64,000 bases of DNA from Pycnopodia helianthoides (lineage: Eukaryota; Echinodermata; Asteroidea; Forcipulatida; Asteriidae). Location: the NCBI GenBank assembly GCA_032158295.1, contig CM063246.1, forward strand, positions 17,271,168-17,335,167, in the 5' to 3' direction. The notes beneath the pieces are model-generated. The model saw only the letters and a list, made by a program, of their open reading frames with translations. It was not told the origin of the DNA and made no database searches. Below are positions 30,001-42,510 of the stretch, piece by piece. The first letter of the stretch is position 1, and each line of letters starts with the position of its first letter. The translations under genes and the position numbers were made by a program.

Positions 30001-33000
30001 TTGCGAATTGACGTGGAAAGCAGTGTTTATTTACATAATGGGATCTCTGTGGATTATTTAATTAAGACGGTTGAATCATAACATCTAGATGACCAACCTT
30101 AAAGTATGATGCGATCCCTTTGCATTTCCATTGAAGTTTTTGATAAATCAAAAACAGCTAGTTTTTGTTGAAAATGTCATTACTTATTGGTTGTTCGTTT
30201 CACCGATAACGGTTTTGATTTTTGTTGGATTGTGTGCACATTCAATCGGTCGTGCGTGCTCATTTTACGAACCGTCCTTGGTGGACATTTTGTCTCGCAT
30301 AATTGTCTTTTTTCAGACGGAACTATTCTCAGGGTCGTTGCTACTACTTGCAAGTTTATAAAAAGGAGGCTTGAAAACAATTTCATTTTATCATCGCTAT
30401 CATTATCACGGCTCTCAAATGCAATAATCAACAAACCCAGCGTAGTGCAGGTTTTATGACCGTTATAGTGTTGTAGATCTGGTGTGGTACACAGTGGTTC
30501 TTTGTGCTCTGATGACTGGTACAGTTTCTAGTACGGTACACGGCGGTTGCATTGTGTTCTGATGACTGGTACAGTTTGAAGAATATCAAAACGGTAATTC
30601 AAAGCCATCTCAACAAAACTATTGGATCACATTTACTATGACCTGTGTAGCCTTTGTGCGTATGGTATAATAAATATGGCGTTTAGTGACGTCATTGATT
30701 CTAAAGCATTGCATATGGGACTTCTGCCGCGATGGTGAGTGGACCCCTTGATAAGTGTTTCAGCATTGTATCGCACAGACTGTAATGGCTTGCCCACACC
30801 ATAGGGCAAACCAGTCTGAGTCCTCTCGCATGTAGAGCAACAATCCATTAATGTACATTGGGAACTAGACAAAGATTGTCATAGTCCTGCATTGTGCATA
30901 TTTTTCGTCTCCTTCCATATTCTCAAACCGATTTAACCAATGTGGTAGAAATAGAAATCTGGCTCCATGATTACAAAAAGGCGAAACGGCAACGATGGTG
31001 TGAATAAGAATTAGGTGTTACATATTGAGATATCACTTACCCGTCCTTGTCTTTTCGGGCACAAAGCTCGTGAAGACCACAGAGAAACCCTTGTTGCTGG
31101 ACACCACGTTATCAGTGATGAACCGAACAGTTAGCTCATTACCGGTAGATTCCATCTCCTGGTAGCGGGGTGCTAGGTCTGTGCCACAGAGTCCGTACGG
31201 GGCGCCACTCAGCATCAGGCTGGAGTAGAAGCGACCGTCATATACAATCACCTGTATAAACGAAAAGGCTATAAAATAAAGCAGGCTGGAACTTGTATTT
31301 CAATTCCAAGGGCGTAAAATTGGAACTTCATGTATGCCTATGCCCACAAATATAACTGTACCAAGATGTTACTGAATGCCATATGACAATAGAAATTGCT
31401 GTAAGTACATCTTGCGGGTGTTACCAACCCGCAACCTACACCAGGAGAGCAAACCACGCCCAGTTAACCCCACCCATACACACCTCATCTTGATAGCAGT
31501 TGACGGAGTCGGTAACGTCAAAGCTTTCGAAGACAGCATGGATCCTTTTCCCCGGGGCCGTGGTAATCGTCACCTTGCAGTCCGTGTTGTCGGCGTAACG
31601 ACCGTGTCCAGCGTGCGAGAAGATCTTGCCACCATCGTGGGTAATGTACTGCCAGCACTCCCCATGGATGTCGTACTGCACGAAAGCTGCGAGTAGGACA
31701 AATTAACATTGTAATCGAACTCATTTTTAGACACAACTAAGTCGTTTTGATTTATTGTTATCGGTGTTGATTATACCCCTCCATCATTTATTGGATCTTC
31801 TTCCTTTCCCTTTGCCTAGAGTGATATCTTTTGGGTCTCGTATTTAAAAAACAAAAACAAAACGTCAAATACCTGTCTTTAGAAAATAGTAAATAAACAG
31901 TAAGCCTTATGGGACGCCCATAAGGTGCTATATAAAAGCTATTTGTTAATTATTATTATACTATTGGTTGAACTTAATATAACCAAGTAATCGGTGGTAT
32001 TTATGGGTGATACCGTCTTTAGGAAACAATAATAATTTGTTGTTTATGTACTATTAATAATGAAGTTTTTGACGTTTTTCATTCATACAGTTTTTATGTT
32101 GATGTGAATTCAATATTCGGTGTTTTCAATGGGGGACTTTTGGGGACGCTGGGTGGCAGCAGACTTACCAGGTAAATCCATTGTTCTCGGTAATGTGCAC
32201 ATGCTTAGAACTACGTAAACAATGACAAATTACCGGGTATGTCTGCTGCCATCTAGCGTTCAAAAGTCTCCCATTGGAGCATGGAGGTAAATTTCTACAT
32301 CCATGATTGGAGCAACAGTCAGCGTGGAAATTATGAAAAACGTCTATTTTTTCTCATTTGTATCACCCTTTTAATAAAACTGATGTCTTGTATATTTACG
32401 TTTTTGCGAAACTAAAAGGCTATGTCTGAATCGAGCGACTTTGGCTACGGCATGAACGGCCGTTGGCTGCACCGGCAACGTTGACGAAATAAAGACTTCG
32501 GCGTTCCGTACGTGTACGTGGGTGTGGGCAAACTAACACACATTTGTCTTAAACAACTCAATTGTGTGTGAATATCTTTCAATTACATATGAAGAAAATG
32601 TTATGAAGTAAACTGGCCGTTGCTATAAGCAGTCCGATTATTAAAAGAAAACAAGTCAAGTCAGGCTTGTCTAAATACACGCTGTGCCGAGGACAATTGA
32701 GTGGAAATTAAGGGTGATCCTTTCATCCAAGACCTCGCTCCACTCTGCATGGTACTTCCCTGATGGACCATCCTGGACTATCTTAATCACCATCGCAAGC
32801 CACTGCACAGCTAGTGAATTTCATCCGCGGTAAATAATGGAAAAAGCAATGGGCCTTGAGCATAACTCGCCCGAGACAATTACCAAGTCATTTACCGTCA
32901 CTTGCACGGTAGGTATCCGACCATTTTATACCAGCACATAAGTGAACTAATTTAGCGATAGATTGTTGAGATAAATATAAATGTTGCTTAATGCGTCTAG

Positions 33001-33380
33001 CTTTGATACGGTTCATAATTTGTCAAAACATCTTGGCCTAGACTCGAGGATGCTTAAATTTTATCGCTTGCTCGTCGGACGACGTCACTGATTGGCTGAA
33101 CTAAAGCCATGAGAGTAGGGTTTAACTCTTGAGTAAAATTGAAGTGTTGGTTGACTGCAGCCGTATGATGGGTTTGATAAGTTTTGTAAAGGCAAATGCT
33201 TGCTGAGTGTGCGCACTTAAACATATATAGTCTAATAGCTGCCTCGCAATATCCTTGAAAGAAATTCCATTGTTAATAAGCCACTTTACGTGTTGAGTTT
33301 AGTTTCATTTATCAGTACTTTTGACTCAGAATTGTTCTCAATCATTTGAAATCTTTGCATAGCAGGTATTTGGCTCTTCT

Positions 33381-33418
<38 letters not shown>

Positions 33419-36400
33419 GGCCGCGATTGCGAGCAAACGCAGTATAGCCATAGAGCAGGTATAACGGTTTATGTTTGTCTGTGATTTTGTACAGTTTGTG
33501 CTTGTGTCAGTTTGGCAAAATAATTTTCACGCACATGGCAGTATTTCAGACTGACTCGTTCTCAGTGCTACGTGCTTGTATCCAAAGTAGGCCTAAGCCT
33601 ATAGGTTTGTTCAATCATTGGATCGAGTAATGAATTGAATGTTGTAATGTGATGCCCCAGGCCAAAATCAGACTCTTCGAGAGAAATAAGTGAAATTACA
33701 TTAAAAGTGAAGACAACCGAAACATCAGCCATGATGTCAATATGATGTAATGTCTTAAACATTCCCCGTCGATAAATACTTGCATTAAATGCCCTTACTT
33801 TAAAGCTCTTATCTAGGGCCTTTTGATGAACCAAGTTTTGAGTTTTAGCAGTTCGTACCTGGCTTTGGAATGGGGCGTCAAATCCAGATTGGTATTTGTT
33901 AAAAAACGAATATAATGATGCAATGGAAGTAAACAAGTATGATAATAATAAAAAATTGTTAAGCTTGAAGTACCACGTCAAATGTACAAACATGTACAGC
34001 GACATCTACTGCGACCTTCAGGCGCCAACTCAAAACTCACCTATTTCCCAGCTTATGATTTGTTTGTTTTACTGCATTTTCTGTATTTCAGTGTATTTAA
34101 TTATGTTTTTGATGTGAGGTGCTGTGTTCTTTGTAGAGCGCCATATAAATGCCTTGTAGTATTATTATTATTATTATTATTATTAAATCAAATTAATTAC
34201 TCAACAGTTCAATTTTCCTTCAAGTGCATGAACCAGTGGTGGAACACAACCCACCAACTAAAAAGTCCCGCCAACCAAAAAGTCCCGCCAAATTACCAGT
34301 CAGATTGAAACGGGGGGGGGGGGGCTGTCGTGGGGAGTCCTATGAACACGGCCCGTCGTTTGGTGCGTGGGTAACCTTGTGAGGACGGCACCATCACTCA
34401 AAACCATGGGGATTCAAATCCTAATCAGAGGGTCTGTTCACTTGCAACAGTAAACCATGCGGCCATAAAAATACATGCTCTTCACAACAGCAAGGCTGTA
34501 CTTTTGTTGGCTGTGATGCGCGCTTGCAAAATATTGACGTCTCTCCAAAAGTTGATGGGCTCTGACGTGAGAACAATACGAGGAATAACAAAGCTCCAGA
34601 GACTAAGTGTTGGGTTGATTTCACTGTCTTTTCAACCCACACACCCCCAGGTGAACACCTTATCCCAGTTTCACATTCATATTTTATACTGTCCAATCCA
34701 TTCTTATTACCATTTTACATTATTGATGGACAACTTGTGGATATAATTAGCAAATTGTATTTATTGTTGGGTGAGGGTATTTGTTTGTTTGTTTGTTTGT
34801 TTTTTGGGTGCAGGGTGTTTGTTTTTTGGTTTTTTGTATTGTTTGTTTTGAAGAGACACCTTAGTCTTTTAAATATCGTGAAGTTGGTCAATTTTTTCAT
34901 AATTCTGGCCAACTGAAAAACTTTTTTTTTTTACTAAAACATAATGTTATTAGCCATTAAATTGAGCTGACATGGACATAATATTCCCATTATGGGATGG
35001 AAAATCAAATCAATCACAAGTAGGCTAAAAAGTTGCATATTGTGTCAACAAAAGTCAATCTAACTTTTGAATTATTATTTTATTTAACTATTGGGAGCCG
35101 TCTAGTTACAAATTAAAATCATAAATTCCCACCGTACACACCACCCAAATTAAACGCTTTACAAGAAATGTCTGGCTTAGCTCTATGTATCCCAACGCGG
35201 GGCAAAAGCAACACTTTGACTCTGGTGAGAACGTTCTACACCAGAATGAGAAACACTGAGAAGAAAAAAGGGTTTTATTATAAAGACACCAAACTTTATT
35301 ACAAGTTATAATATTGTTCAGTCTGAGAAATAGTTCCCTCTCAAAATAATACTGCAACACACCTGTCAGGAAGATTGTCCAGGCAATACTGTCTTGATTT
35401 ACTTGATTTTACTTTGGATGGAACTTTTTACGTGTACGGAGAAAATGTAAGCATATTTTAAAGAAAAGAAGGCTCAACAATATTTCATATTTTACGTAGA
35501 CCTATTTTATTATTTTGTTATCTCGAAAAGGCAACAAGTACATGTTTCATTATGAAATTGACAACAACTTTCGAGCAGCAAAATGATTTTAGATGTTGAG
35601 TACCATTAGTGTCTTCAGCAAAGTTAGTTCAAGTGAAATATGTGCTCTTTCCCAGTTAATATTTTTGTTTCATGGCCCAAGATTAAATCCAGATTATGCA
35701 TTTTTTTCATTATTTTGTCATCTAATTCTGACATCACAAAACAACATAATGCATTACAGACAAAGTAAAGTGGTGATATTTATCAAACAAATTAATTGGT
35801 TTCAGTTTTTTATTGAGTTTAGGTTTTTGTCAGTCATTTTCGGCGAATAAGTAGCAAATTTAAACGTCTCGTTGTGCTATTTCACGCAAAATTGAATTAA
35901 AAACAGTCCGATTCAATTTCACTTAATGTGTTGAGCTATTGTTCTCAATTGCGTCATGTGATTGAAAAAATATAGCCATTCAGTACCCATCCACTCAAAC
36001 AGCATTCAAATTTCGCAGAAATCTTTAGTTGCGACTATTCTTATTGCTGATTTCGTAAGTTTCATCAAACAAAGCTATATAAGTTCGCATGCCTCAAAGT
36101 GAAATTGAATGACTGTTTCAACTGGAGAGGCAAAATTGCTAATACGAATCCATGACAATGAAATGGGCTCCTCCTGTTTTTTGCCCCAAATGACAGAGAA
36201 AACCTATCCATTACCAATCCTCCCATGGAGGAATGCACCAGAGAAATATTTCAAATAGCGTTCGAAGACCCCACACATCATCATCGCTCATTTTGTGCAT
36301 TTTTACGAACACGTACAAAAATCCCTCACAAACAAACAGTATGGCGTCGTTTTCCCCTTAACAGGATCACCTATAAATTTGATGAAATGTTCACAGGTTG

Positions 36401-37669
36401 TTGAATATTGTGTGTGTGTTGTGCTGTTGAAGAATTTAGAAAGGAAGTTAACTCTTCCCCCAAAATAACACTTTCCCTGAGATTATGACCTTACTATAAT
36501 GAGATATAAACTTTTAAATTGATTTTACTGTAATCTTGATTTGTCCATTGCTAATAATATGCGGTTTTAAAACCGTCTTGTCTCGACAACACCGTGTGAT
36601 CTCGTTGGTCTAGCATTTCACGTTTTGTTCTGTTGCTCTAAAATACCAGCAGGTTATGGGTTCGGTTCCTATCCGACTCGGCTGTGGATTTGGTATCTAA
36701 AAACAGAATTTTTTTTTAACAAGACTGAATGGGGGACCCTACAGTACAGTGCTTTTTGTACATGAATGACAAACCAAACTCAGTGGCCAAAGGCTATTTG
36801 AAATTGGCGCACACTTCGCGATAATTACCTGACAGATGCCTTATTCGAAAAACACCTCAGGCATTTCCGATTACTGCCCCAGTAATTTGCAAACACCTGA
36901 AACAAAAAGACGAATACAATTTGCCACATGGGCCAACACGTCAACTTAGTAGACCCGCGATACATGCAAGATATTTCACATGTGCACGATTTGAGCACTT
37001 GTACAAATATTATATCCATGTGGAGTATTTAACTTTTTATAAAAAGGCTAGCTTGACATTTATATACAAGGAATTGACCGTCTGTAACATCATTGGGAGC
37101 TGCCGTAGAAAGCTGATTGAATGAATACCGCCTGCCGGCAGAATGATAAAAACCACACGATTTCCCTTCAACGTGTTGAAATGGAAGCTGTTTCAAATAA
37201 AACTTGTCACAATTATTAAGAAGCGGAAAGTCTGAGTGCCGAATCCAATTTTTGATCAAGGTCGATGGGTGTGCATTGCATGGAACGGGGAATAAATGAT
37301 GAACAAAGGCAGTAGGCATACTGTTCGATAGACAACCCACCGTTCTATACATGCCAGGTCCAATTTGAGAGGATAAACGAATTTCTTCAAATGGGACTTG
37401 TCATGGTAAGTCGTCGCTAATGAGCATCGCCTCACAGTAATAGAAAAAAAAGTGTATACAATGAGCCACACAGGTTGGGGGAAGTTATACTTACTCGTGT
37501 TATAGGCCGAGGCGTTGTGGTGTGCGAGGACAGTAATGAGAAGTAGTACTGTTACTGTATAATGGGCAACATCTAACGGGATGGGGTTATTCCGTCTGAC
37601 GGGTAAGACGAGCCAATTTCCCGTCAACATCCTGCTCTCTCCACGGTTGTGCTGGTAATGTCCACCCAT
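26594..37669 (-). CDS. type I membrane protein: signal peptide, CUB, LDLa, TM; 5 exons, 390 aa
   Basis: The coding exons, in order, are 37495-37669, 31484-31686, 31041-31251, 27434-27550 and 26594-27060. All have GT/AG junctions in phase and sum to 1173 nt. Residues 34-50 form a hydrophobic signal (VAHYTVTVLLLITVLAH), with an alternative start at Met14. Sequons occur at Asn52 and Asn57. Residues about 60-190 are a CUB domain with four Cys, and 197-235 an LDL-receptor class A module with six Cys and the WNCADGSDE calcium motif. Residues 249-274 are a membrane segment followed by CCCCKRK, then a Gly/Ser/Pro/Tyr-rich tail ending HGHNY. The predicted topology is single-pass, N-terminus outside. 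The CUB-LDLa-TM order recalls LDLRAD2- and NETO-like proteins, but one CUB and one LDLa do not identify a specific orthologue. Additional phase-1 exons in the 5.8-kb first intron cannot be excluded. Confidence 0.85.
27434..27550 (-). CDS. CUB/LDLa gene exon: LDL-receptor class A domain
   Basis: A phase 1-1 module exon encodes CFSCEDGSMCIDSDLKCDSL and WNCADGSDESFTLC, with six Cys and the acidic calcium-binding end. This is the standard self-contained LDLa exon. Confidence 0.93.
28679..28871. mobile_element. small TIR element enclosing a 22-bp tandem repeat
   Basis: GGTGGCTTATAATCGCCAA at 28679-28697 and the inverted TTGGCGAATATGAGCCACC at 28853-28871 match at 17 of 19 positions. Between them are about four copies of the 22-bp unit AACGCAATAAATACACCGAT plus two bases (28705-28795) and related CGATATAGCGC motifs. 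There is no coding capacity. It lies in an intron of the CUB/LDLa gene. Confidence 0.75.
31041..31251 (-). CDS. CUB/LDLa gene exon: second half of CUB
   Basis: This exon encodes VIVYDGRFYSSLML, YGLCGTDLAPRYQ, STGNELTVRFITDN and KGFSVVFTSF, the C-terminal beta strands of a CUB domain. The donor is GGTAAGTG, with phase 1 at the end. Confidence 0.92.
31484..31686 (-). CDS. CUB/LDLa gene exon: first half of CUB
   Basis: This exon encodes FVQYDIHGECWQYITHDGGK through VTITTAPGKRIHAVFESFDV and NCYQDE, with the first three CUB cysteines. The acceptor is CTACTCGCAG. Confidence 0.9.
32127..32276. mobile_element. 150-bp MITE in the CUB/LDLa first intron
   Basis: The ends CAATGGGGGACTTTTG and CAAAAGTCTCCCATTG are inverted copies. 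The arms continue through TGGCAGCAGACTTACC and its complement GGTATGTCTGCTGCCA. The centre is only about 60 bp. Confidence 0.78.
34008..34195 (+). mobile_element. 3' end of a non-LTR retrotransposon (LINE)
   Basis: The frame ATFRRQLKTHLFPSL-stop is the characteristic end of CR1/L2-like reverse-transcriptase ORFs. It is followed by GTAGAGCGCCATATAAATGC and an (ATT)n tail. Only the last few dozen codons remain, so it is 5'-truncated. Confidence 0.7.
35865..36150 (+). repeat. dispersed repeat, copy 1
   Basis: It shares several blocks in the same order and orientation with 42165-42510: TTCAATTTCACT, CCACTCAAACAGCATTCAAA, TGCCTCAAAGTGAAATTGAA and GAGGCAAAAT. There is no coding capacity and the class is unknown. 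Confidence 0.6.
36592..36690 (+). repeat. tRNA-like sequence, probably a SINE head
   Basis: GTGATCTCGTTGGTCTAGC resembles an A box and GGTTCGGTTCC a B box, spaced as in a tRNA with a long variable arm. The acceptor stem does not pair convincingly, so a functional tRNA is unlikely. Confidence 0.4.
37495..37669 (-). CDS. CUB/LDLa gene first coding exon: signal peptide
   Basis: The ATG at 37669 opens a reading ending ...HHNASAYNT, followed by a GTAAGT donor (phase 1). The hydrophobic run VTVLLLITVLA supports a signal sequence. Met14 within the exon is an alternative start. Confidence 0.7.
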
Positions 37670-38579
37670 CTGCGTCGATGCATATCCGCCAGGAAACTGT
37701 AGACCATAGACGACAGCATTAGGTTTATGAGAGAGTTGCTGGCCGTGTCATTCATGATCTCTGACGGGATGGGGAGGATGATGACGATGCTATGATTGTA
37801 TGCCGGTGCTCTGCTGGTGTCTTTACCGGGCCCATGCTCCATGCTGGGCCGAGGTTACCGTAAAGAGTCCACTCACATTGTTGCCAGTAACTGCGCTACA
37901 CAATAAGCGTTCATCAGTGACATGTGACTGGTGAATCAGTTGAACCTACCCCCTTTGTAGTACTGTGATCTTCTTATAACGTACTTAAAAATATTGTATT
38001 CAATCAATATCTATATAGGGCCTTGGCTTGACAAATCCTTGCTCAGATAGCAACAATACTCACCACAAAGACGTTTTAACCTCGTCATCGAGCCATAGAA
38101 TCAGCCAAGTTTACAAAATAGTTTGCTTTCAATGTCAATGAATTCATGAGCTATCATTATGATTTCAAGGAAATAGAAAAGGGTCGTCTCCAAAGAATAC
38201 TATTTTGAAAATGAACTATTCAATTCAAGTTCGTTAAATGAATTAAAATGATGCTCATAATATCACTTCAAACCAGTGTCCAAATGAGTTTGCTCATTTT
38301 TAGGTATACAGGCTATGTTCTTTGAACTAGCAAAAGCCAACTTACTCATAATCATAAACATAACTTTTCATGTAATTTATGGTAATACTTCAACCGTTCA
38401 TATTGATTGAAAATTATTTTGAGTTTAACTTTGTTATCAGAGACTGCGTACCCTCCAAAAGCTTGTAATTCTTTCTAAATGACGCCCAACCATTTAGGTT
38501 GTACAATAAGTTATTGTCATTACTCACATATAATCGGCTTAAAATTGCCATTTAATCTTTATCAAGCATTCCTGAAGAG

Positions 38580-38890
38580 ATTATGGTCCCAGGGGGAGTA
38601 GGCTCAGCAGTCCAACGCGTCCTCCTCCCCCCGTGGTCACCACTTCTCGGCCGCTCGAACATCACCATTTGCAAGTGAATGGACGGAATAACGGTCGCAG
38701 CGGGTCGCCAAGGAAAGCCAAGGCAAGGAAAGTGTCGCAGAGCACGGCGGGTGTTCGGTGGTTAATGAGTCCCCAGCCGGACGGTATGGATCGCCTCGCT
38801 TTCTTTGCTCTCTCGATGCTCGGGACACTTGTCTCGCTGTATTGGAATTCTGTATTGTCTAGACACTGCACAATGTGAAACTGCACCGTT
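38580..38890 (-). promoter_or_regulatory. GC-rich, CpG-containing island, possible promoter/5' UTR of the CUB/LDLa gene
   Basis: About 300 bases are clearly richer in GC and CpG (AACGCGTCC, CGGCCGCTCG, GGTCGCAGCGGGTCG) than the AT-rich surroundings. It sits about 0.9 kb upstream of the - strand start codon. Its role is inferred from position and composition only. Confidence 0.35.
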
Positions 38891-41140
38891 TCCTCTGTAA
38901 AAATACTTTGTTTAGGCCATGTTCAGAGTAAATATAGCTAAATAGCAACAAAAATTGTTTAATAGATTCTTAAAGTATGCCTTTGGTTTTTGGGACCGTT
39001 TTATTGTTTTGATCCTACATAGATGTAGATAGGCCTATAGAATAAAACAAACCTGTACAAATTTCATTTCAAAAGGTGGTCGCGTTTTTAAAATATCGCC
39101 AAAATCCGAAGCGAATTATGTCCAAGCATAAAGAATAATCCCTAATAGGAATACACAATCTGTGAAACGTTTCTGACACGTTTCTCAGATTCAAATTTTG
39201 GGGGTGAAAACTGACTTCCTTTTCGATATCCACATTATTTTGAATTGAAATATTTCTCCAAATGCTTTATACTATCGAAAGTTGATGTACTTCTAACCAA
39301 GTAAGTTTTTATTGCCATTAATTTTTAGAGTGATTAACAATCGTATACCTTCCCTTTAAGGAGCATTCCAAAACCAAAGGAATCCCCAGCTCAATCCGCT
39401 GTACAATAGAAATAGCAATTAACAGAAATGCAAGAGTTACAGTTTAGATGAAAATCAAAACATATAAAAAGGTTTTAGCTGCCTTTTAAATTGTTCTACA
39501 TTGGTGTGAAGCCCAAAATGCATCTGGAAGAGAGTTCCATAACTTTGGGGCATCAAAGGCAAACGTTCTTTCACTATAGCTCTTGACACTGAACTGATAA
39601 ACTAATGGCTCGACTTTATCATAGGTTTTGTCAGGACCAAGCACAGTTCCAAACTAAAAAGGTATACGAAAAACGTGTGTTCACACCTTCGGCGTTATAC
39701 GTTAGTTATGCTCGTGGTATAATGTTATCAACCACACAGTAAGTGACTGACAAGTCACATTGGGGTAACAGTGTGATTTATTGCTGGGTATCCGATCGAT
39801 TTTTTTGTTACATAATCAAGGGAGCTATTACAAAATGTGACAGATTGCTTTCATGCTGTTGGTAAAATCGATAGTTTTGTTTGAAATTGGTAGAAATTGA
39901 TAAGCCAAAAGAAATCTGACTTTCGAAATTCTTTGATACCCGATTAATGCTTCAACGAATTTCTTTATTGTTTTCTTCCGCTCATTCTTTAAATAGATTG
40001 GTAAACACCCGAATAGTCAAGTGTCAATTTATTGACATATTCCTGCCTATTTGACGTTTGAAATGCCTGTTCCCTTCGTGTTTTCAAGTTTTTATTTTCT
40101 GAAAAATCTCCATCTCGTTTTATAACACCCCTTCCTTTGATTCTATTGGCCGAGAGCGTGTCACATGGTGTTGTGTATTTTTACTCTTGTACATGTTCAC
40201 CGACCAAACGAACTATTCAACGATAGCCTAGCAACCGACTACCCTAGTACCCTGACTACATTGACTTCAAATATTGATTTAAACGATCTGCTTGACAACC
40301 TCGAACCCGGTGTAATGAACAAAGTGTGTGCATTTGAAATACGGCAGTGGCGAATTTAAATCAAAAGTTTGCGCTAAACGTCGCTCTTTTATCGAATTTA
40401 ATTCATCATTTTCTAATTATTTGAGTTCGACACGGCAAAAGTGCGACGTTTAGTTCAGGCCTTAGAGCTGAAGATGACCCGACTCCCTGGCCCAATTTCA
40501 TGGCCCTGCTTACCACAGAAATCTGCGCTTATACGGAGCTCTGTAAATCGCATGAATCTAGCTATGGGGTCATAAGCGCAGAATTCCACAGTAATTATAG
40601 CCATGCAATTGGGTCCTGGTCAGCCGTCCTCATAGTTAACGCTTCCCTTTGTTTCTTTATAAATTACATGTAATATGTCGATCAAGAACTGGGAGCCCAA
40701 AATAACGACGAATTGTTAAAATTTCCCGAGAAACGGACACCTAGTTACTACGGAGCTCTGGGAGCGCCATTTGACTTGTTGAAATGTTAATGTATTTTAT
40801 GGACATGTCGGATAGCATTTACAGAGTTCCGTACGCAGGCACCATTAAACTAAACAAATATCTATTAACAAAATATGTATACTCTAAATTATTTCCGAGC
40901 CCCTCCCCTCCCTGTGATCATGTACCACTACGTTTCTTGAAAAATTGCGGATTGGAACGATTGTCATGAGGTCTATGGTCCGATGAGACATTGGGGAATT
41001 TAAGCGTGGAACAATCACAGTCATTTAAGACTGATGAGGAATGACGTGCAAGCGGTTGATATACGTATTATGTTATTAGGATGACCACCCGGTCATTCAC
41101 GCAGTCACGAAATAATATTTCGAGGTAACGAAGAGGCGGG
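38891..41140. other. intergenic sequence
   Basis: No supported gene is seen. It includes the LINE fragment at 39471-39650, otherwise AT-rich DNA with isolated short reading frames. Confidence 0.4.
39471..39650 (-). mobile_element. degraded LINE reverse-transcriptase 3' fragment
   Basis: The - strand reads YSERTFAFDAPKLWNSLPDA, the typical ending of CR1/L2-like reverse transcriptases. QFKRQLKT follows in a different frame, showing a frameshift. It is a decayed copy. Confidence 0.7.
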
Positions 41141-41144
41141 GCTC

Positions 41145-41753
41145 CTACCGGAGTGGACATAATTTGACACCGGTTTTCGAGACACTGTTGTGTCCGTGAC
41201 GACTGTCTTCCAAACATCGCCTCTCAACCCATTCAAACATGAGGTTATCAAACTTCAGTCTAGACGAATGACTACTAGTGCAAGTGAACCGTGCACATTT
41301 TGGGTACTGTACAACAATACGAATAAACATTTTGATATCACCAGTCACTGATCCCAGTAGGGCAGAGCACTTCGGCATACATTCCTCCTTTACACCTCTT
41401 CTTGTCAAAGATTCAACCTCGTCTCCCAGCATGCTGCCATCATCACCAATCAGGATTAGCACGCTTTTCAGGGTGTGCTTACAAAGGGTTGTAAGTCCCT
41501 GGCGGGGGATGTCCGTGGGTAGTGTGGTACCCAACGGGGCGTACCCCCGGACGCGCCCCCGGTACCTGGGGTTGCTCAACCCGACCTGCTGGGTCATCTT
41601 CTCTGATGGACAATGCTGACATTTCTTATCATCATCAATGTACATTGTGTAAAGGAGACCAAACCTTTTCCCCTTTTGAAATGGAATGTCCTTATAGGAT
41701 TCCATGATTAAGAGGGTATTGATCTCTCCCTGCGGCCATGCATGCATGCTCAA
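41145..41753 (-). other. unassigned open reading frame of 202 codons
   Basis: An uninterrupted - strand frame starts MSMHAWPQGE and lies in locally GC-richer DNA (41390-41610). It contains eight or nine Cys but no domain, signal peptide or repeat that I recognise. Open frames also occur on the + strand here, so composition may explain it. It could be an exon of an unknown gene or chance. Confidence 0.25.
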
Positions 41754-42164
41754 GTCTAATTGTTTTCAAGAATAAAAGCTCTTGAATATAGACAGGTTAG
41801 AAATAATTATTAACTTCAAGCTGCTCCCAAGACGATGATCAGTTTTGAAACGAGTTAACTGCAAACTTCTCATGTTAAAGTTTCAGACCTAAACATTGAC
41901 GTACTTACACCATGATTGTCTAATGTTATTTGGGGCTGGGACCCCAGGACAAACCAGAAGGCTACCCTGGTATAGTTAATGTGAAACATGCGCAGTCTTG
42001 AGAGTGGATGATAAAAAATTCTTACATTCGCAAAACAATATCCACAAAGCTTAATAAAAATGTAAACATCTGTGTGTGTATAATTTATAGCTAGGACAAT
42101 TATCACACAAAAATAAATGAAGCGTTCAGCATTGGCTGACCTAAGTTTTCACTACAAATAAGCG

Positions 42165-42510
42165 GCCAATCTAAACGTCGCGATATTCTATTTCGCGCGA
42201 ACTTGAAAGCTTCTCCAAACACTCGTTCAATTTCACTCAATGTGTGAGCAATTGTACTTTTGGATCACGAGATTAAAAAAATAATCATTCAATTTAACAA
42301 TCCACTCAAACAGCATTCAAATTCGTAGCAACTTTTCACAGAAGTCTCTAGATAGCGCCTATGCTACATTGAATGCCGATTTTGCATGGCTGCAAAGAAC
42401 GCCTTCAAACTTTAGTTGAATACAATGTTATATAAACTCAAATGCCTCAAAGTGAAATTGAATTACGGTTTCAACCAAGGAGGCAAAATCGCTTTAATAT
42501 GAATGCATAA
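42165..42510 (+). repeat. dispersed repeat, copy 2
   Basis: This is the direct-orientation relative of 35865-36150. It is longer by an insertion in the middle (around TCTAGATAGCGCCTATGC). Confidence 0.6.

Noticed and set aside
36592..36690. functional tRNA gene on the + strand
   Set aside because: A- and B-box-like motifs are present, but the cloverleaf stems do not pair well enough; it is kept only as a tRNA-like repeat.
38633..38886. overlapping open frames in the GC-rich island near 38.7 kb
   Set aside because: Frames are open on both strands because stops are rare in GC-rich DNA, and no domain or splice continuity is seen; interpreted as a possible promoter/5' UTR.
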